Shown: positions 25,212 to 34,691 of the stretch, piece by piece
How positions within the stretch are numbered: the stretch's first letter is position 1
Layout: each line of letters starts with the position of its first letter
DNA from: Faecalibacterium sp. I3-3-33
GTDB taxonomy: Bacteria; Bacillota; Clostridia; Oscillospirales; Ruminococcaceae
Assembly: GCF_023347295.1 (NCBI RefSeq)
Contig: NZ_CP094469.1
Location: 2,046,001-2,110,000, forward strand
Reading direction: 5' to 3'
DNA: 64,000 nucleotides
Notes under the pieces: model-generated
Database searches by the model: none
The model's input: only the letters and a program-made list of their open reading frames with translations
Told to the model about the DNA's origin: nothing
Translations under genes and position numbers: made by a program

Positions 25212-26453
25212 ATGAAAACACAGGCTTTGAAGGGTATGCGGGACCTGCTGCCCGCTGAGCAGACCCTGCGCGACTACATTCAGGGCAAGATTCTGGAGAC
25301 CTACCGCTCTGCCGGCTTCGAGCGCATCTCCACGCCTATGCTGGAGGATATGGAAAATCTGGACAAGTCCGACGGCGGCGACAACCTGAACCTGATCTTC
25401 AAGGTGCTCAAGCGCGGCGACAAGCTGACCGCCGCCCTGAACACCGGCGACCCCAAACAGCTGTCCGACATGGGTCTGCGCTACGACCTTACTCTGCCGC
25501 TGAGCCGCTACTACGCCGCCAACAAGGATAAGCTGCCCAGCCCCTTCAAGGTCATCCAGACCGACCGGGTGTTCCGCGCCGAGCGCCCGCAGAAGGGCCG
25601 TCTGCGCGAGTTCGTGCAGTGCGACATCGACATTCTGGGCGATGCCTCCCCCAACGCCGAGGTGGAGCTGATCGACGTGACCACCCGTGCACTGCTGAAC
25701 ATCGGCTTTACCGGCTTTACCGTTAACATCAACGACCGGCGCATCCTGCGCGGGATGCTGGAGAGCATGGGCTTTGCCGCCGATACGCTGGACTCCGTCT
25801 GCATCACCTTTGACAAGATGGACAAGATCGGTGCCGAGGGCGTGAAGGCCGAGCTGACCGAGAAGCAGCTGCCGGAAAGCGCCATCCAAGCACTGGCAGA
25901 CTTTATCGCCGCCGGGGACGTAACGCTGGACGCTGTGGCTGCCCGCTGCGCCGACCCCGCCATTGCCGATGACCTGAAGTATGTGCTGGCTACCGCCAAC
26001 ACGCTGGCTGCCGGACGCTATCAGGTAGCTTACTGCCCCAGTCTGGTGCGCGGTCAGGGCTACTACACCGGCATGGTGTTCGAGGTGACCTGCCCGCAGT
26101 TCAGCGGTGCTGTGGCAGGCGGCGGACGCTACGATAACATGGTGGGCAAGTTCCTTGGCGTGCAGGTGCCCGCCGTGGGCTTCTCCATCGGCTTCGAGCG
26201 GGTGTGCGGCATTCTGCTAGAGCAGGGCTACCAGATCCCCGGTGCAAAGCAGAAGATCGCCCTGTTGTACGGCAAGGACGTTGACTTCCCTGCTGTGCTG
26301 AGCAAGGCCGCCGCGCTGCGCGAGCAGTACAACGTCACCGTGCTGCCGCAGGGCAAAAAGCTGGGCAAGCAGCTGGGTCAGCTGGAAGCCGCAGGCTTTG
26401 CGGGCGCAGCCTTTATGGACAAGGACGAGGTAAAGATCTTCGCCCAGCAGTAA
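25212..26453 (+). CDS. hisS: Histidine-tRNA ligase
   Basis: 413 residues. Motif 1 region ERISTPMLED, motif 2 TDRVFRAERPQKGRLREFVQ, the His-specific motifs LVRGQGYYTGMVFEV and VAGGGRYDNMVGKFLG, motif 3 VGFSIGFERV. These catalytic elements distinguish it from HisZ, the catalytically dead homologue that assists HisG. The first His motif usually reads LVRGLDYYTG; here it has Gln-Gly in place of Leu-Asp, a variant worth noting. The anticodon domain (about 325-413) is compact. AGAGGAA precedes the ATG. The composite repeat at 26498 follows as its terminator. Confidence 0.92.
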   Translation: MKTQALKGMRDLLPAEQTLRDYIQGKILETYRSAGFERISTPMLEDMENLDKSDGGDNLNLIFKVLKRGDKLTAALNTGDPKQLSDMGLRYDLTLPLSRYYAANKDKLPSPFKVIQTDRVFRAERPQKGRLREFVQCDIDILGDASPNAEVELIDVTTRALLNIGFTGFTVNINDRRILRGMLESMGFAADTLDSVCITFDKMDKIGAEGVKAELTEKQLPESAIQALADFIAAGDVTLDAVAARCADPAIADDLKYVLATANTLAAGRYQVAYCPSLVRGQGYYTGMVFEVTCPQFSGAVAGGGRYDNMVGKFLGVQVPAVGFSIGFERVCGILLEQGYQIPGAKQKIALLYGKDVDFPAVLSKAAALREQYNVTVLPQGKKLGKQLGQLEAAGFAGAAFMDKDEVKIFAQQ

Positions 26454-26497
26454 ACCGCCCTGGCAGAGCAAAGCATCTTTTCAAGCCTGACGATTTG

Positions 26498-26596
26498 AAT
26501 GGTCTCCGCTTGCGCTCTGACCATTTTCAGCGGAAAGATTATTTTATGATCTGTGGCTCAGAAACGTCTGCGGACGTTTCTGAGCCACTTTTTCAC
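26498..26596 (+). repeat. Composite intergenic element, copy A: interleaved-stem core plus TGCG-loop terminator
   Basis: Core: AATGGTC (26498-26504) pairs with GACCATT (26519-26525), and TCCGCT (26505-26510) pairs with AGCGGA (26529-26534); the two pairings interleave as in a pseudoknot. An 18-base AT-rich spacer leads to a perfect 16-bp hairpin (26553-26588) with a TGCG loop, followed by TTTTTCAC. Three more copies are at 32017, 32192 (minus strand) and 41963. Copy A lies directly after hisS in the sense orientation, so its hairpin probably terminates hisS. The intergenic space 26454-26651 holds nothing else. Confidence 0.85.
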
Positions 26597-26651
26597 AGGA
26601 AGGGCCGCAGAGAGCAGCGGCATCTGAAGCCAAAAGCAGCCGTCATAACCA

Positions 26652-26689
26652 AAAAGCAGCCCCGCCGGTGCTCCGGCGGGACTGCTTTT
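26652..26689 (-). terminator. Intrinsic terminator of glyS
   Basis: AAAGCAGCCCCGCCGG pairs with CCGGCGGGACTGCTTT with one mismatch; on the minus strand TTTTTGG follows. It lies 19 bases past the glyS stop. Confidence 0.85.
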
Positions 26690-26707
26690 GTGCATGATAG
26701 TGTATTT

Positions 26708-28129
26708 TTAGAACTCGATCTTGCTCTCGATGTAGCTCTTCAGCTCACTGATGGGCATACGCACCTGCTCCATGGTGTCGCGGTCACGGACGGTGACACA
26801 GTTGTCTGCAGCAATGCCCTTGGCCTCGTCGCCCACAGTGTCAAAGTCCACGGTGATGCAGTACGGGGTGCCGATCTCGTCCTCGCGGCGGTAACGCTTG
26901 CCGATAGAACCGGTATCGTCGTAGTCCACCATGAAGTACTTGCTCAGCTCGTTGCGGATCTCCATGGCCTTGTCGCCCAGCTTCTTGCTCAGGGGCAGCA
27001 CAGCGCACTTGTAGGGAGCCAGAGCCGGATGCAGACGCAGCACGGTGCGGATATCCTCCTTGCCCTTGCTGTCGGTCAGGTGCTCCTCGTCGTAAGCCTC
27101 GCACAGGAAGGCCAGCGCCACGCGGTCGCAGCCCAGAGAGGGCTCGATGACATAGGGGATGTAGTGCTCGTTGGTCTCGCTGTCGAAGTACTCCAGGCTC
27201 TTGCCGGAAGCCTCCTGATGGCGGGTCAGGTCGTAGTTGGTACGGTCTGCAATGCCCCACAGCTCGCCCCAGTCGGTGAACGGGAAGGCGTACTCGATAT
27301 CAGTGGTAGCACGGCTGTAGAAGGCCAGCTCTGCGGGCTCGTGGTCACGCAGGCGCAGATGCTCCTTCTTGATGCCAAGGCTCAGCAGCCAGTTCTCGCA
27401 GTAGTCCTTCCAGTAAGCAAACCAGTCCAGATCAGTACCGGGCTTGCAGAAGAACTCACACTCCATCTGCTCGAACTCGCGGGTGCGGAAGGTGAAGTTG
27501 CCCGGGGTGATCTCGTTGCGGAAGGCCTTGCCCACCTGACACACACCGAAGGGCAGCTTGCGGCGGGTGGTGCGCTGGATGTTGGCAAAGTTGACAAAGA
27601 TGCCCTGTGCGGTCTCGGGACGCAGATAGCAGGTAGAGGAGCTATCCTCGGTCACACCGATGGCAGTCTTGAACATCAGGTTGAACTTGCGGATGGGGGT
27701 AAAATCATGCTTGCCGCAGACGGGGCAGACGATATCCTCGTGCTCTGCGATGAAAGCATCCATCTCGTCAAAGCTCATGGCGTCCACGTTCACCTCGGGG
27801 TGCTCCTCCCCGATCAGCTTGTCGGCGCGGTGGCGTGCCTTGCAGGCGCGGCAATCCAGCAGGGGGTCCGAGAAGCTGGACACATGGCCGGTGGTCACCC
27901 AAGTCTGGGGGTTCATGATGATGGCAGCATCCAAACCCACGTTATAGGGGCTTTCCTGCACAAACTTTTTCAGCCATGCCTTTTTGACGTTGTTCTTGAA
28001 CTCCACGCCAAGGGGGCCGTAGTCCCAGCTGTTGGCCAGACCGCCATAGATCTCGGAACCGGGGAACACATAACCACGGTTCTTGCAAAGATTGACGATC
28101 ATGTCAAGGGTCTTTTCGCTCTGTTCCAT
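26708..28129 (-). CDS. glyS: Glycine-tRNA ligase, dimeric type
   Basis: 473 residues from [22 protein letters not shown] lies 9 bases upstream. Catalytic features of the alpha2 glycyl-tRNA synthetase are visible: [20 protein letters not shown] near the start, [12 protein letters not shown], the class II motif 2 in [10 protein letters not shown]...[12 protein letters not shown], and motif 3 in [24 protein letters not shown] and CPVCGKHDF form a zinc-ribbon insertion. The C-terminal domain (about 370-473) binds the anticodon. Complete and normal length. Confidence 0.95.
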   Translation of the reverse strand: MEQSEKTLDMIVNLCKNRGYVFPGSEIYGGLANSWDYGPLGVEFKNNVKKAWLKKFVQESPYNVGLDAAIIMNPQTWVTTGHVSSFSDPLLDCRACKARHRADKLIGEEHPEVNVDAMSFDEMDAFIAEHEDIVCPVCGKHDFTPIRKFNLMFKTAIGVTEDSSSTCYLRPETAQGIFVNFANIQRTTRRKLPFGVCQVGKAFRNEITPGNFTFRTREFEQMECEFFCKPGTDLDWFAYWKDYCENWLLSLGIKKEHLRLRDHEPAELAFYSRATTDIEYAFPFTDWGELWGIADRTNYDLTRHQEASGKSLEYFDSETNEHYIPYVIEPSLGCDRVALAFLCEAYDEEHLTDSKGKEDIRTVLRLHPALAPYKCAVLPLSKKLGDKAMEIRNELSKYFMVDYDDTGSIGKRYRREDEIGTPYCITVDFDTVGDEAKGIAADNCVTVRDRDTMEQVRMPISELKSYIESKIEF

Positions 28130-28284
28130 TGTAGTACATCCTTTCCGTCCGCGGCTGGTTTGCCGTGTCGTATCGTGTTGTGTTCCGGCGGTTTTCCCCA
28201 CCGCCGGGCGTGCTTGTGGCTTGCGCAAGCACAGTATATTTACTGTACCATGTTTTGCCCCGCTTGTAAAGCCCGGCAAACAGT

Positions 28285-30477
28285 TCAGCTGCGCTCTGTC
28301 AGGTATTTTACCAGCAGGCGGTACAGGGTATCCGGGTCAATGGGCTTGGGCAGGTGCTCATTCATGCCGGCTTCCAGTGCCCTGTTGCGATCCTCTACAA
28401 AAGCGTTGGCCGTCATGGCAAAAATGGGGATGGTCTTTGCATCTGGGCGGTCCATGGCGCGGATGGCGCGGGTGGCCTCGTGGCCGTCCCGCACCGGCAT
28501 CATCACATCCATCAGGATGGCGTCAAAGCCGCCCACCGGCGAGGCTGCAAAGGCTTCCACCGCCTGCTGTCCGTCGGCGGCTTTGGTCACCTTTATGCCC
28601 ACATCGCCTAGCAAAAATTCCATGATCTCCATATTCAGGGCGTTGTCCTCGGCCAGCAGCACCCGCCGCCCCTGCAGCACGGCAAGGTCTGTCTGCTGCC
28701 GCTCCGGCTCTGCAGTCGCGGCATTATCAACGGCAAAAGGCAGGGTGATGGTATAGGTGGTGCCCACGCCCTGCTTGCTTTCCACCCCGATGGTGCCGCC
28801 CATCTTGTCCACAAGGCTTTTGGCAATGGACATACCAAGGCCGGTGCCGCCGTATACCGAGCGTGCCCCGGCATTCTCCTGTGCAAAGGGTTCGAACATC
28901 CGCTTCTGGAACTCCTCGCTCATGCCGATGCCGGTGTCCGCGCAGACAAAGCAGATCTGCACATTGTCCCCATTGCTGCTCAGCTCAAAGCAGTCCAGCA
29001 TCACCCGGCCTTTTTCCCGGTTATACTTGATGGCATTGCTGAGCACGTTCATCAGCAGCCGCTTGACGTGCAGTGGGCTGCCCACCAGCCGGGGATGCGG
29101 CAGCCTGCCGTATTCCCGGTGCAGCACGATTCCGCGCTCTGCCGCCTGTTTTTCCAGCACGTCTGTGACCTCGTGCATCAGCTCAGGCAGATCAAAGGGC
29201 ACACTTTCCAGCACGACCTCGCCGGACTCCAGCTTGCCCATGTCCAGCACCTCGTTCACCAGCTCCAGCAGCAGGGTGGAGGCCTCCCAGATCTTTTTGC
29301 GGCAGTCGGCCTGCCGTGCCATATCCTCCGGGCAGCGGTCGCCGATCTCCACCATACCCCGGATGCCGTTGATGGGGGTGCGGATATCGTGGCTCATACG
29401 CTGCAAGAACTCAGTTTTGGCAAGGTTTGCGCTCTCTGCTTTCAGCGCAGCCGCCTTGAGGGTCTCCTGGTACTCCTGCTCCCGGCGCAGCTGCTGCTCC
29501 CGGTAGCGCCGGGCGGTCTTGCCGCGCAGCAACTGTAGCAGGAATAGAACGACCATGTAAGCAAAGGCAGCCATGCTCACATCGCGCATGGTAGAGACAT
29601 ATACCTCCTGCTCCGGGCGGTAAACATAGATATAAAAACTGCGTCCCTGCCCTACGATGCCGTAGGCGTACTGCTGCCCGGTGGCGCTGTGCACATGGAT
29701 CACGCCGCCATCGGTGCTGCGCGCCTTTAGGGCAGAAAGGGTGGGGTTTTCGTCCACGGTGGTATCCAGCAGGGCGGTATCGTTGCTGGCCACAATGCGG
29801 TCACCACGGGTCACCACGATGGTGCCGTCCACAGCGGGGTTATAGCCCTGCACGCAGTTCTGGTAGGAAAGGCTGTAATTGCGCACATATTCTGCCGTGG
29901 TGCAGTAGTACACCACGAGCACCCCGTCCCCGTCCTTTCGGGCACAGGCTGCGGTGTCCACATAGGAGCAGTCCTCCTTTTCCGTCCGTCCGGCGTAGAC
30001 CTGCTCCGGGTGGTCGGCCACTTTCAGCACGATAGAACCGGCCAGCTCCGCTTCCATCTGTTCCCGGATCTGCGGGTCAGCCGTCCGGCCATCCTGTGAG
30101 GCACCGCACAAGATTTTGCCCTCTGCCGAAAGCACAAGGATGCCGCTGAGGGTATAATCCTGCAAATATTCTTCCATAGCGGCATCGTCCAGCACCCGCC
30201 CGGGGTTTTCCTGCTGGTCCCGGGCGATCTCGCTGCACAGATGCTGCGCGTTTTCCATCATCCGCATCAGGCTTTTGGTCTCGGAGGCAAGGTTCAGGTT
30301 ATCGTAGCCGGTGCACTGCTCCTTAACATAGCTGATGGTATCCTCAAACTGCTTTTCTGCGTTTTGCAGGTCGCTGTGCGCCGAAAGCCCCAGCACACCG
30401 CCCAGCAGCAACAGTCCCGCAAGCGCACACACCATAATGAACTGCTTCTGGTTGAAAACACTCTGGTTCTTTTCCAT
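28285..30477 (-). CDS. Hybrid sensor histidine kinase/response regulator
   Basis: 730 residues. One transmembrane helix at about 13-33, a large extracytoplasmic sensor region to about residue 285, a second helix (about 290-310), then HisKA with phospho-acceptor His363 in [16 protein letters not shown], HATPase with N-box NAIKYN, G1 CADTGIGM and G2 [12 protein letters not shown], and a C-terminal receiver domain with phosphoacceptor Asp657 in [13 protein letters not shown] and EDNALN at its start. The ATG at 30477 lies 4 bases after the stop of the substrate-binding lipoprotein gene; an alternative ATG at 30489 would overlap it. The lipoprotein may deliver the ligand to this kinase. No output regulator is adjacent. 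Confidence 0.9.
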   Translation of the reverse strand: MEKNQSVFNQKQFIMVCALAGLLLLGGVLGLSAHSDLQNAEKQFEDTISYVKEQCTGYDNLNLASETKSLMRMMENAQHLCSEIARDQQENPGRVLDDAAMEEYLQDYTLSGILVLSAEGKILCGASQDGRTADPQIREQMEAELAGSIVLKVADHPEQVYAGRTEKEDCSYVDTAACARKDGDGVLVVYYCTTAEYVRNYSLSYQNCVQGYNPAVDGTIVVTRGDRIVASNDTALLDTTVDENPTLSALKARSTDGGVIHVHSATGQQYAYGIVGQGRSFYIYVYRPEQEVYVSTMRDVSMAAFAYMVVLFLLQLLRGKTARRYREQQLRREQEYQETLKAAALKAESANLAKTEFLQRMSHDIRTPINGIRGMVEIGDRCPEDMARQADCRKKIWEASTLLLELVNEVLDMGKLESGEVVLESVPFDLPELMHEVTDVLEKQAAERGIVLHREYGRLPHPRLVGSPLHVKRLLMNVLSNAIKYNREKGRVMLDCFELSSNGDNVQICFVCADTGIGMSEEFQKRMFEPFAQENAGARSVYGGTGLGMSIAKSLVDKMGGTIGVESKQGVGTTYTITLPFAVDNAATAEPERQQTDLAVLQGRRVLLAEDNALNMEIMEFLLGDVGIKVTKAADGQQAVEAFAASPVGGFDAILMDVMMPVRDGHEATRAIRAMDRPDAKTIPIFAMTANAFVEDRNRALEAGMNEHLPKPIDPDTLYRLLVKYLTERS

Positions 30478-30481
30478 TCCG

Positions 30482-31318
30482 TCACGCATGGGTGCCGTCC
30501 TCCAGTCCATCCAGATAGTGCTCGGGGTCGTCCAGATAGCGGCTCACGATCTGGCGGACGGTACCGTCTGCCAGCATCTCCTGAAACACCTCCGTCAGCT
30601 GCTGCGGCAGGTCATCGCCGCGATTTTTGGCAAAAGCCACACCCAGCCGCGCCGTCATCAGCGGCTCCGACAGAATGCGGTATTCTACGCTGTAATCTTT
30701 CATAAACTGCCGGATGGCGCTTTCGTGGGCAGCTAAAGCATCCGCATAGCCCTTGATCAGGGTGGTGTAGAGCAGATCCCGGTTCTGCAGGGAATACAGC
30801 CTGCGCAGCCGGGGCAGACCATTCTGCTCTGCGTTCAAAAACAGTTCCTCCGGCTTTGTGGTGGACTGCACCGCCACTACCTTGTCGGCCAGATCCTGCA
30901 GGGTGTAGATGTCGCTGTCAGAGCGCACCGCCACCACCTGACGGCTGTACAGATAAGGCCCTGCCCAGTGGTATTCTGCCTCGCGGCCATCCATGGAAAA
31001 GCTGCCCCAGATGCAGTCGATGGTGTCGTTTTCCACCAGTTCCTTCTTCTTTTCCCAGTCGATGGTCACAAATTTCACCCGGTAGCCCAGCCGCTTAAAC
31101 GCCTCGGTAGCCAGTTCCACGTCAATGCCGGTGGGTGCACCGTCCGTGCCCATATAGTTGAAGGGCGGGTAGTTATCGCTGCCCACCACGATGACTGGCA
31201 TCGCTGCCGTATAGCTATCGGCTTTTCCGGTATTCAGGCAGCTGCAAAGCAGCGCCGCGCACATTGCCAGCGCCAGCAGACAGGCCGCCAGCCGCAGTCC
31301 TCTTCTGTGTTTTTTCAT
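30482..31318 (-). CDS. Extracellular solute-binding lipoprotein, family 3 (amino-acid type)
   Basis: 278 residues with a basic N-terminus, hydrophobic stretch and lipobox LLCSC (Cys27). The SBP_bac_3 fold is shown by VGSDNYPPFNYMGTDGAPTGIDVELATEA split over the first strands, IDWEKKKELVENDTIDCIWG and YLYSRQVVAVR. These proteins bind amino acids or related polar solutes. No permease or ATPase follows; the next gene, four bases downstream, is a hybrid histidine kinase. The protein is therefore probably a sensor component rather than a transporter part (inference from neighbourhood). Confidence 0.88.
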   Translation of the reverse strand: MKKHRRGLRLAACLLALAMCAALLCSCLNTGKADSYTAAMPVIVVGSDNYPPFNYMGTDGAPTGIDVELATEAFKRLGYRVKFVTIDWEKKKELVENDTIDCIWGSFSMDGREAEYHWAGPYLYSRQVVAVRSDSDIYTLQDLADKVVAVQSTTKPEELFLNAEQNGLPRLRRLYSLQNRDLLYTTLIKGYADALAAHESAIRQFMKDYSVEYRILSEPLMTARLGVAFAKNRGDDLPQQLTEVFQEMLADGTVRQIVSRYLDDPEHYLDGLEDGTHA

Positions 31319-31450
31319 GGTTCTTCCATCCTGTGTTTTTTGCTGCTTTTTGTAATAGAATGCTCCACGCTATCAGTATAATAAAAACTGTTCCAAAAGA
31401 AAAGCCAAAAATTGCTTTTCCGGCAGGTTTTACATGTTTCTGTAAAAAGA

Positions 31451-31482
31451 GCTCCCGGAGCGTCTGCGAACGCTTCGGGAGC
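31451..31482 (-). terminator. Intrinsic terminator of rlmH
   Basis: GCTCCCGGAGCG pairs with CGCTTCGGGAGC (one G-U) and is followed on the minus strand by TCTTTTT. It lies 15 bases after the rlmH stop. Confidence 0.8.
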
Positions 31483-31496
31483 CAAAAAATGATCCT

Positions 31497-31982
31497 TTAC
31501 TTATGATACTTCATGCCTGCATTGATGGTACAGGCGCGGTAGATCTGCTCGGTGAGCACCAGCCGTGCCAGCTGATGGGGCATGGTGATACGTCCCATGC
31601 TGAACTTGAGGGCAGCGGCCTTTTTCACCTCGTCGGACAGGCCGTGGGAAGAACCGATGACAAAGGCCACATCCCCTGCCCCGCTGCCTGCGCGCTGCGC
31701 CAGAAACTGCGCCAGTTCATCGGAGGAGATCTGCTTGCCCTCAATGCACATGGCTACAATGGCAGCCCCCTTGCGCACATTGGAAAGGATGGCCTTGCCC
31801 TCCTTATCCAGCGCCTTTTTCACCACGGCATCCGAGGCGTTTTTCTCCTCGATCTTTTCCTCCGGCAGCTCAAGGATGCGGAAAGCGGCAAAAGCCGCCA
31901 GCCGCTTCTGGTACTCTGCCACGCCCTCGGCAAAATATTTGGCGTTCAGCTTGCCCACACAGATCAGTTCGATATTTTGCAT
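31497..31982 (-). CDS. rlmH: 23S rRNA (pseudouridine-1915-N3)-methyltransferase
   Basis: 161 residues, the normal RlmH length. The SPOUT knot is seen in FVIGSSHGLSDEV (SAM-binding, about 108-120), FSMGRITMPHQLARLVLTEQIYRACTI split across the last strands, and the terminal Y-H-K that ends the family. It methylates pseudouridine 1915 in helix 69 of 23S rRNA. AGAGGAAG lies before the ATG. The divergent upstream space contains composite repeats B and D. Confidence 0.95.
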   Translation of the reverse strand: MQNIELICVGKLNAKYFAEGVAEYQKRLAAFAAFRILELPEEKIEEKNASDAVVKKALDKEGKAILSNVRKGAAIVAMCIEGKQISSDELAQFLAQRAGSGAGDVAFVIGSSHGLSDEVKKAAALKFSMGRITMPHQLARLVLTEQIYRACTINAGMKYHK

Positions 31983-32016
31983 AACTGCTTCCTCTTTTCA
32001 GGATAAACGATTTAAA

Positions 32017-32113
32017 ATTGTCTCCGCTTCGCTCTGACAATAACAGCGGAAAGAATATTATTGTTTTCGGGGAAACGGTGCGCCTGCGGGCGCTCCGTTT
32101 CCCCTATCTTCAC
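32017..32113 (+). repeat. Composite intergenic element, copy B
   Basis: Core: ATTGTC (32017-32022) with GACAAT (32036-32041), interleaved with TCCGCT (32023-32028) and AGCGGA (32045-32050). After 18 AT-rich bases comes a 16-base hairpin (32069-32104, one mismatch) with a TGCG loop and the tail TATCTTCAC. Stem 1 differs from copy A but remains complementary. No plus-strand gene precedes it, so unlike the other copies it is not an obvious gene terminator. Confidence 0.82.
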
Positions 32114-32191
32114 AAGAGGGGACTTTTCGGAGCGGCAGTGAATCGCTGCTGTCAAAACAAGGCAATGCCGTTTTCCGCTACGGCCCCTTTC

Positions 32192-32286
32192 GTGAAAATG
32201 CAAATCAGAAAAGGCCGCAGCCTTTTCTGATTTGCTGAATAAAAATAACATTTCCGCTAAGAATGGCAGAGCGAAGCGGAGCCATT
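32192..32286 (-). repeat. Composite intergenic element, copy D (minus strand)
   Basis: Read on the minus strand: AATGGC with GCCATT as stem 1, TCCGCT with AGCGGA as stem 2, L2 TCGCTCT, then 17 AT-rich bases, a perfect 16-bp hairpin with TGCG loop (32235-32200) and ATTTTCACG. It starts 17 bases after the parC stop codon and probably terminates parC. Copies B and D point toward each other; 32114-32191 between them is unremarkable. Confidence 0.85.
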
Positions 32287-32303
32287 TCTCAATAAAAAGC
32301 GTT

Positions 32304-34553
32304 TTACAGCAGGCTCATCTGCTCGCCCTCGTCCTCGGCGCGGATCAGTGCACCGGTGGCGGGCAGGCTGCGCACGCGGTAGCGGTGGGGATTTGCCAGC
32401 TCCAAGGTATCCGCCGGCACCACCGAGGCGATGGTCTGGTTCTTTTTCAGGGTAACCACTGCCACGCCCTGACTGTCGCGGGTGGTCTTGGCGGCGATCT
32501 GCGCCGTGCCCACCAGCAGCATCCGGCTGGCGCTGGTGCGGATGGCAAGCTCGGTCTCCTCCGGTAGGTAAAGCAGCTTTGCCAGCGGCTCCTTATCGCT
32601 GTACGCTTTCAGCAGCTTGCGGCGGTTCTGCTTGGTGGCGTAGGAGCTGAGCGGAATCTTGGCGCACTTGCCGCTGGCAAAGAAGAACAGCATAAAGCCG
32701 CTGTAATCGCCGGTGATGACCATGCTCAGCACGTTTTCGCCCTCGTCCATGCCCAGCCGTCCCGGGATGAAGATGCCCATCTGGGCCACCTTGCCGTCCT
32801 CCAGCTCTGCCAGACGCACCTTGTACACCTGCTGCTTGTCGGTAAAGAACAGCGCCTCCACGTTGTTGCGGGTCTCCAGCTGCTGGATGATCTCGTCGCC
32901 CTCCTTCAGCTTGTGAGCACCGGCGGTGCGCAGGCTCTGGGGCGGGATCTTTTTAAAGTAACCCTCCCGGGTAAAGAACACGGTCACCGGGTAGTCCGGC
33001 ACAGCTTCTTCCTCGGCGGCGGCGTCCTCCTCGGGCAGGTCATACAAGATCTCACTGCAACGAGGTTTGCCGTATTTTTTCGCTACATCGTTCAGTTCAT
33101 TGATGATGATGCGGCGGATGCGGGCAGGCTTTGCCAGCACATCGTTCAGGTCGGCAATGTCCTTTTCCAGCTGCTCGATCTCGCCGGTGCGCTTGAGGAT
33201 GTATTCCCGGTTCAGATGGCGCAGCTTGATCTCTGCCACATAGTCCGCCTGCACCTCGTCGATGCCAAAGCCGATCATCAGGTTGGGCACCACCTCGGTC
33301 TCCTCCTCGGTGGTGCGGATGATGCGGATGGCCTTGTCGATATCCAGCAGGATAGCGGCAAGACCCTGCAACAGGTGCAGGCGCTTTTCCTTGCCGTGCA
33401 GGTCATAGTAGGTGCGGCGGCGCACGCACTCAACGCGGAAGGCCGTCCACTCCTTCAAGATCTCCCGCACGCCCATGACCCGGGGCTGACCGGACACCAG
33501 AATGTTGAAGTTGCAGCTGAAGCTGTCCTCCAGCGGGGTGGCCTTGAACAGTTTTGCCATCAGCTTGTCGGCATCCACGCCGCGCTTGAGGTCCAGCGTC
33601 AACTTCAGGCCGTTCAGGTCGGTCTCATCGCGCATATCGCTGATCTCCTTGACCTTGCCGGTCTTGACCAGCTCCGCGATCTTGTCCATGATGGCCTCCA
33701 CCGTGGTGGTGGGCGGGATCTGGGTGATCTCGATCATATTTTCGCCGGGCACTGCGTTGTAGCGGGCACGTACCTTTACGCTGCCGCGGCCGTTCTCGTA
33801 AATTTCACGCATCTGCGCTTCATCGTACAGAATCTGGCCGCCGCCCACAAAGTCCGGGGCGGGCATGGTGGTGCCGATATCGTGGTGCTCGTCCTTCATC
33901 AGCGCCACGGTGGTGGCGCACAATTCTGCCAGATTGAAGGAGCAGATGTTGCAGGCCATGCCCACCGCAATGCCCAGCGTATTGTTGGCCAGAATGGTGG
34001 GGAAAGTGACCGGCAGCAGGGTGGGCTCGGTGGTGGTGCTGTCGTAGTTGGGCACAAAGTCCACGGTCTCTTTGTCGATATCCCGGAACAGCTCCTCGCA
34101 CACGCCTTCCAGCTTTGCCTCGGTGTAACGGGCGGCAGCGCAGGACATATCCCGGCTGTACGCCTTGCCAAAGTTGCCCTTGCTGTCCACAAAGGGCACC
34201 AGCAGACTCTCGTTGCCGCGTCCCATGCGCACCATGGTATCGTAGATGGCGGCATCGCCGTGGGGGTTCAGGTGCATGGTGCTGCCCACGATGTTGGCAG
34301 ACTTGGTGCGTGCGCCCTTGAGCAGCCCCATCTCGTACATGGTGTACAGCAGCTTGCGGTGCGCCGGCTTGAAGCCGTCGATCTCCGGCAGCGCGCGGCT
34401 GACGATGACGCTCATGGCGTAGGGCATATAGTTGGTTTCCAGCGTGCGGGTAATGGGGTCCTCCAGCACGCTGCCTGCGTTTAAGATTTCAACGCCGTCG
34501 CCCAGCTGCGGGCGCACCGGCTTTAAGGTTTTCTTGGTCGATTTTTTTGCCAT
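32304..34553 (-). CDS. parC: Type II topoisomerase subunit A (topoisomerase IV ParC-like)
   Basis: 749 residues. The catalytic tyrosine is Tyr143 in CAAARYTEAKLEG; the quinolone-resistance region NPHGDAAIYDTMVRM precedes it. The breakage-rejoining domain continues to about residue 500, and beta-pinwheel repeats (FFTREGYFKKIP, LFFTDKQQVYKV, DSQGVAVVTLKKN) form the C-terminal domain, which lacks a clear gyrase box, in favour of topoisomerase IV. It lies downstream of the ParE-like gene with a 138-base gap; the pair decatenates chromosomes. ATGAGGAAA precedes the start. Confidence 0.9.
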   Translation of the reverse strand: MAKKSTKKTLKPVRPQLGDGVEILNAGSVLEDPITRTLETNYMPYAMSVIVSRALPEIDGFKPAHRKLLYTMYEMGLLKGARTKSANIVGSTMHLNPHGDAAIYDTMVRMGRGNESLLVPFVDSKGNFGKAYSRDMSCAAARYTEAKLEGVCEELFRDIDKETVDFVPNYDSTTTEPTLLPVTFPTILANNTLGIAVGMACNICSFNLAELCATTVALMKDEHHDIGTTMPAPDFVGGGQILYDEAQMREIYENGRGSVKVRARYNAVPGENMIEITQIPPTTTVEAIMDKIAELVKTGKVKEISDMRDETDLNGLKLTLDLKRGVDADKLMAKLFKATPLEDSFSCNFNILVSGQPRVMGVREILKEWTAFRVECVRRRTYYDLHGKEKRLHLLQGLAAILLDIDKAIRIIRTTEEETEVVPNLMIGFGIDEVQADYVAEIKLRHLNREYILKRTGEIEQLEKDIADLNDVLAKPARIRRIIINELNDVAKKYGKPRCSEILYDLPEEDAAAEEEAVPDYPVTVFFTREGYFKKIPPQSLRTAGAHKLKEGDEIIQQLETRNNVEALFFTDKQQVYKVRLAELEDGKVAQMGIFIPGRLGMDEGENVLSMVITGDYSGFMLFFFASGKCAKIPLSSYATKQNRRKLLKAYSDKEPLAKLLYLPEETELAIRTSASRMLLVGTAQIAAKTTRDSQGVAVVTLKKNQTIASVVPADTLELANPHRYRVRSLPATGALIRAEDEGEQMSLL

Positions 34554-34640
34554 TGTGTTTCCTCATACTGTCCAGAGGCCGTGATTCAGGCCTTTGAGAA
34601 GCATTGCTGCTACCCACGCCCTCATCCGGCTCGTAAACTC

Positions 34641-34673
34641 GCCACCTTCCCCCGTCCGGGGGAAGGCTTTGGC
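34641..34673. repeat. Hairpin of possible dispersed-repeat type in the parE-parC gap
   Basis: CCTTCCCCCG and CGGGGGAAGG pair perfectly over a TC loop, flanked by complementary GCCA and TGGC. The surrounding sequence (CTCATCCGGCTCGTAAACTCGCCACCTTCCCC split) resembles a repeat commonly scattered in genomes of gut Firmicutes, but only one copy is in this window, so the repeat status is unverified. The 34554-34691 gap holds no gene. Confidence 0.35.
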
Positions 34674-34691
34674 ACGGTATCGTTCTGTTTA

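Noticed and set aside
25212..26453. HisZ, the non-catalytic HisRS homologue
   Set aside because: Motif 2 arginines and both histidine-specific motifs are present, no hisG is adjacent, and length fits HisS.
26498..26534. Reading the composite core as a known riboswitch or ribozyme
   Set aside because: Linker lengths and constant TCCGCT/AGCGGA blocks do not fit any class I know, and most copies lie after genes, not before them.
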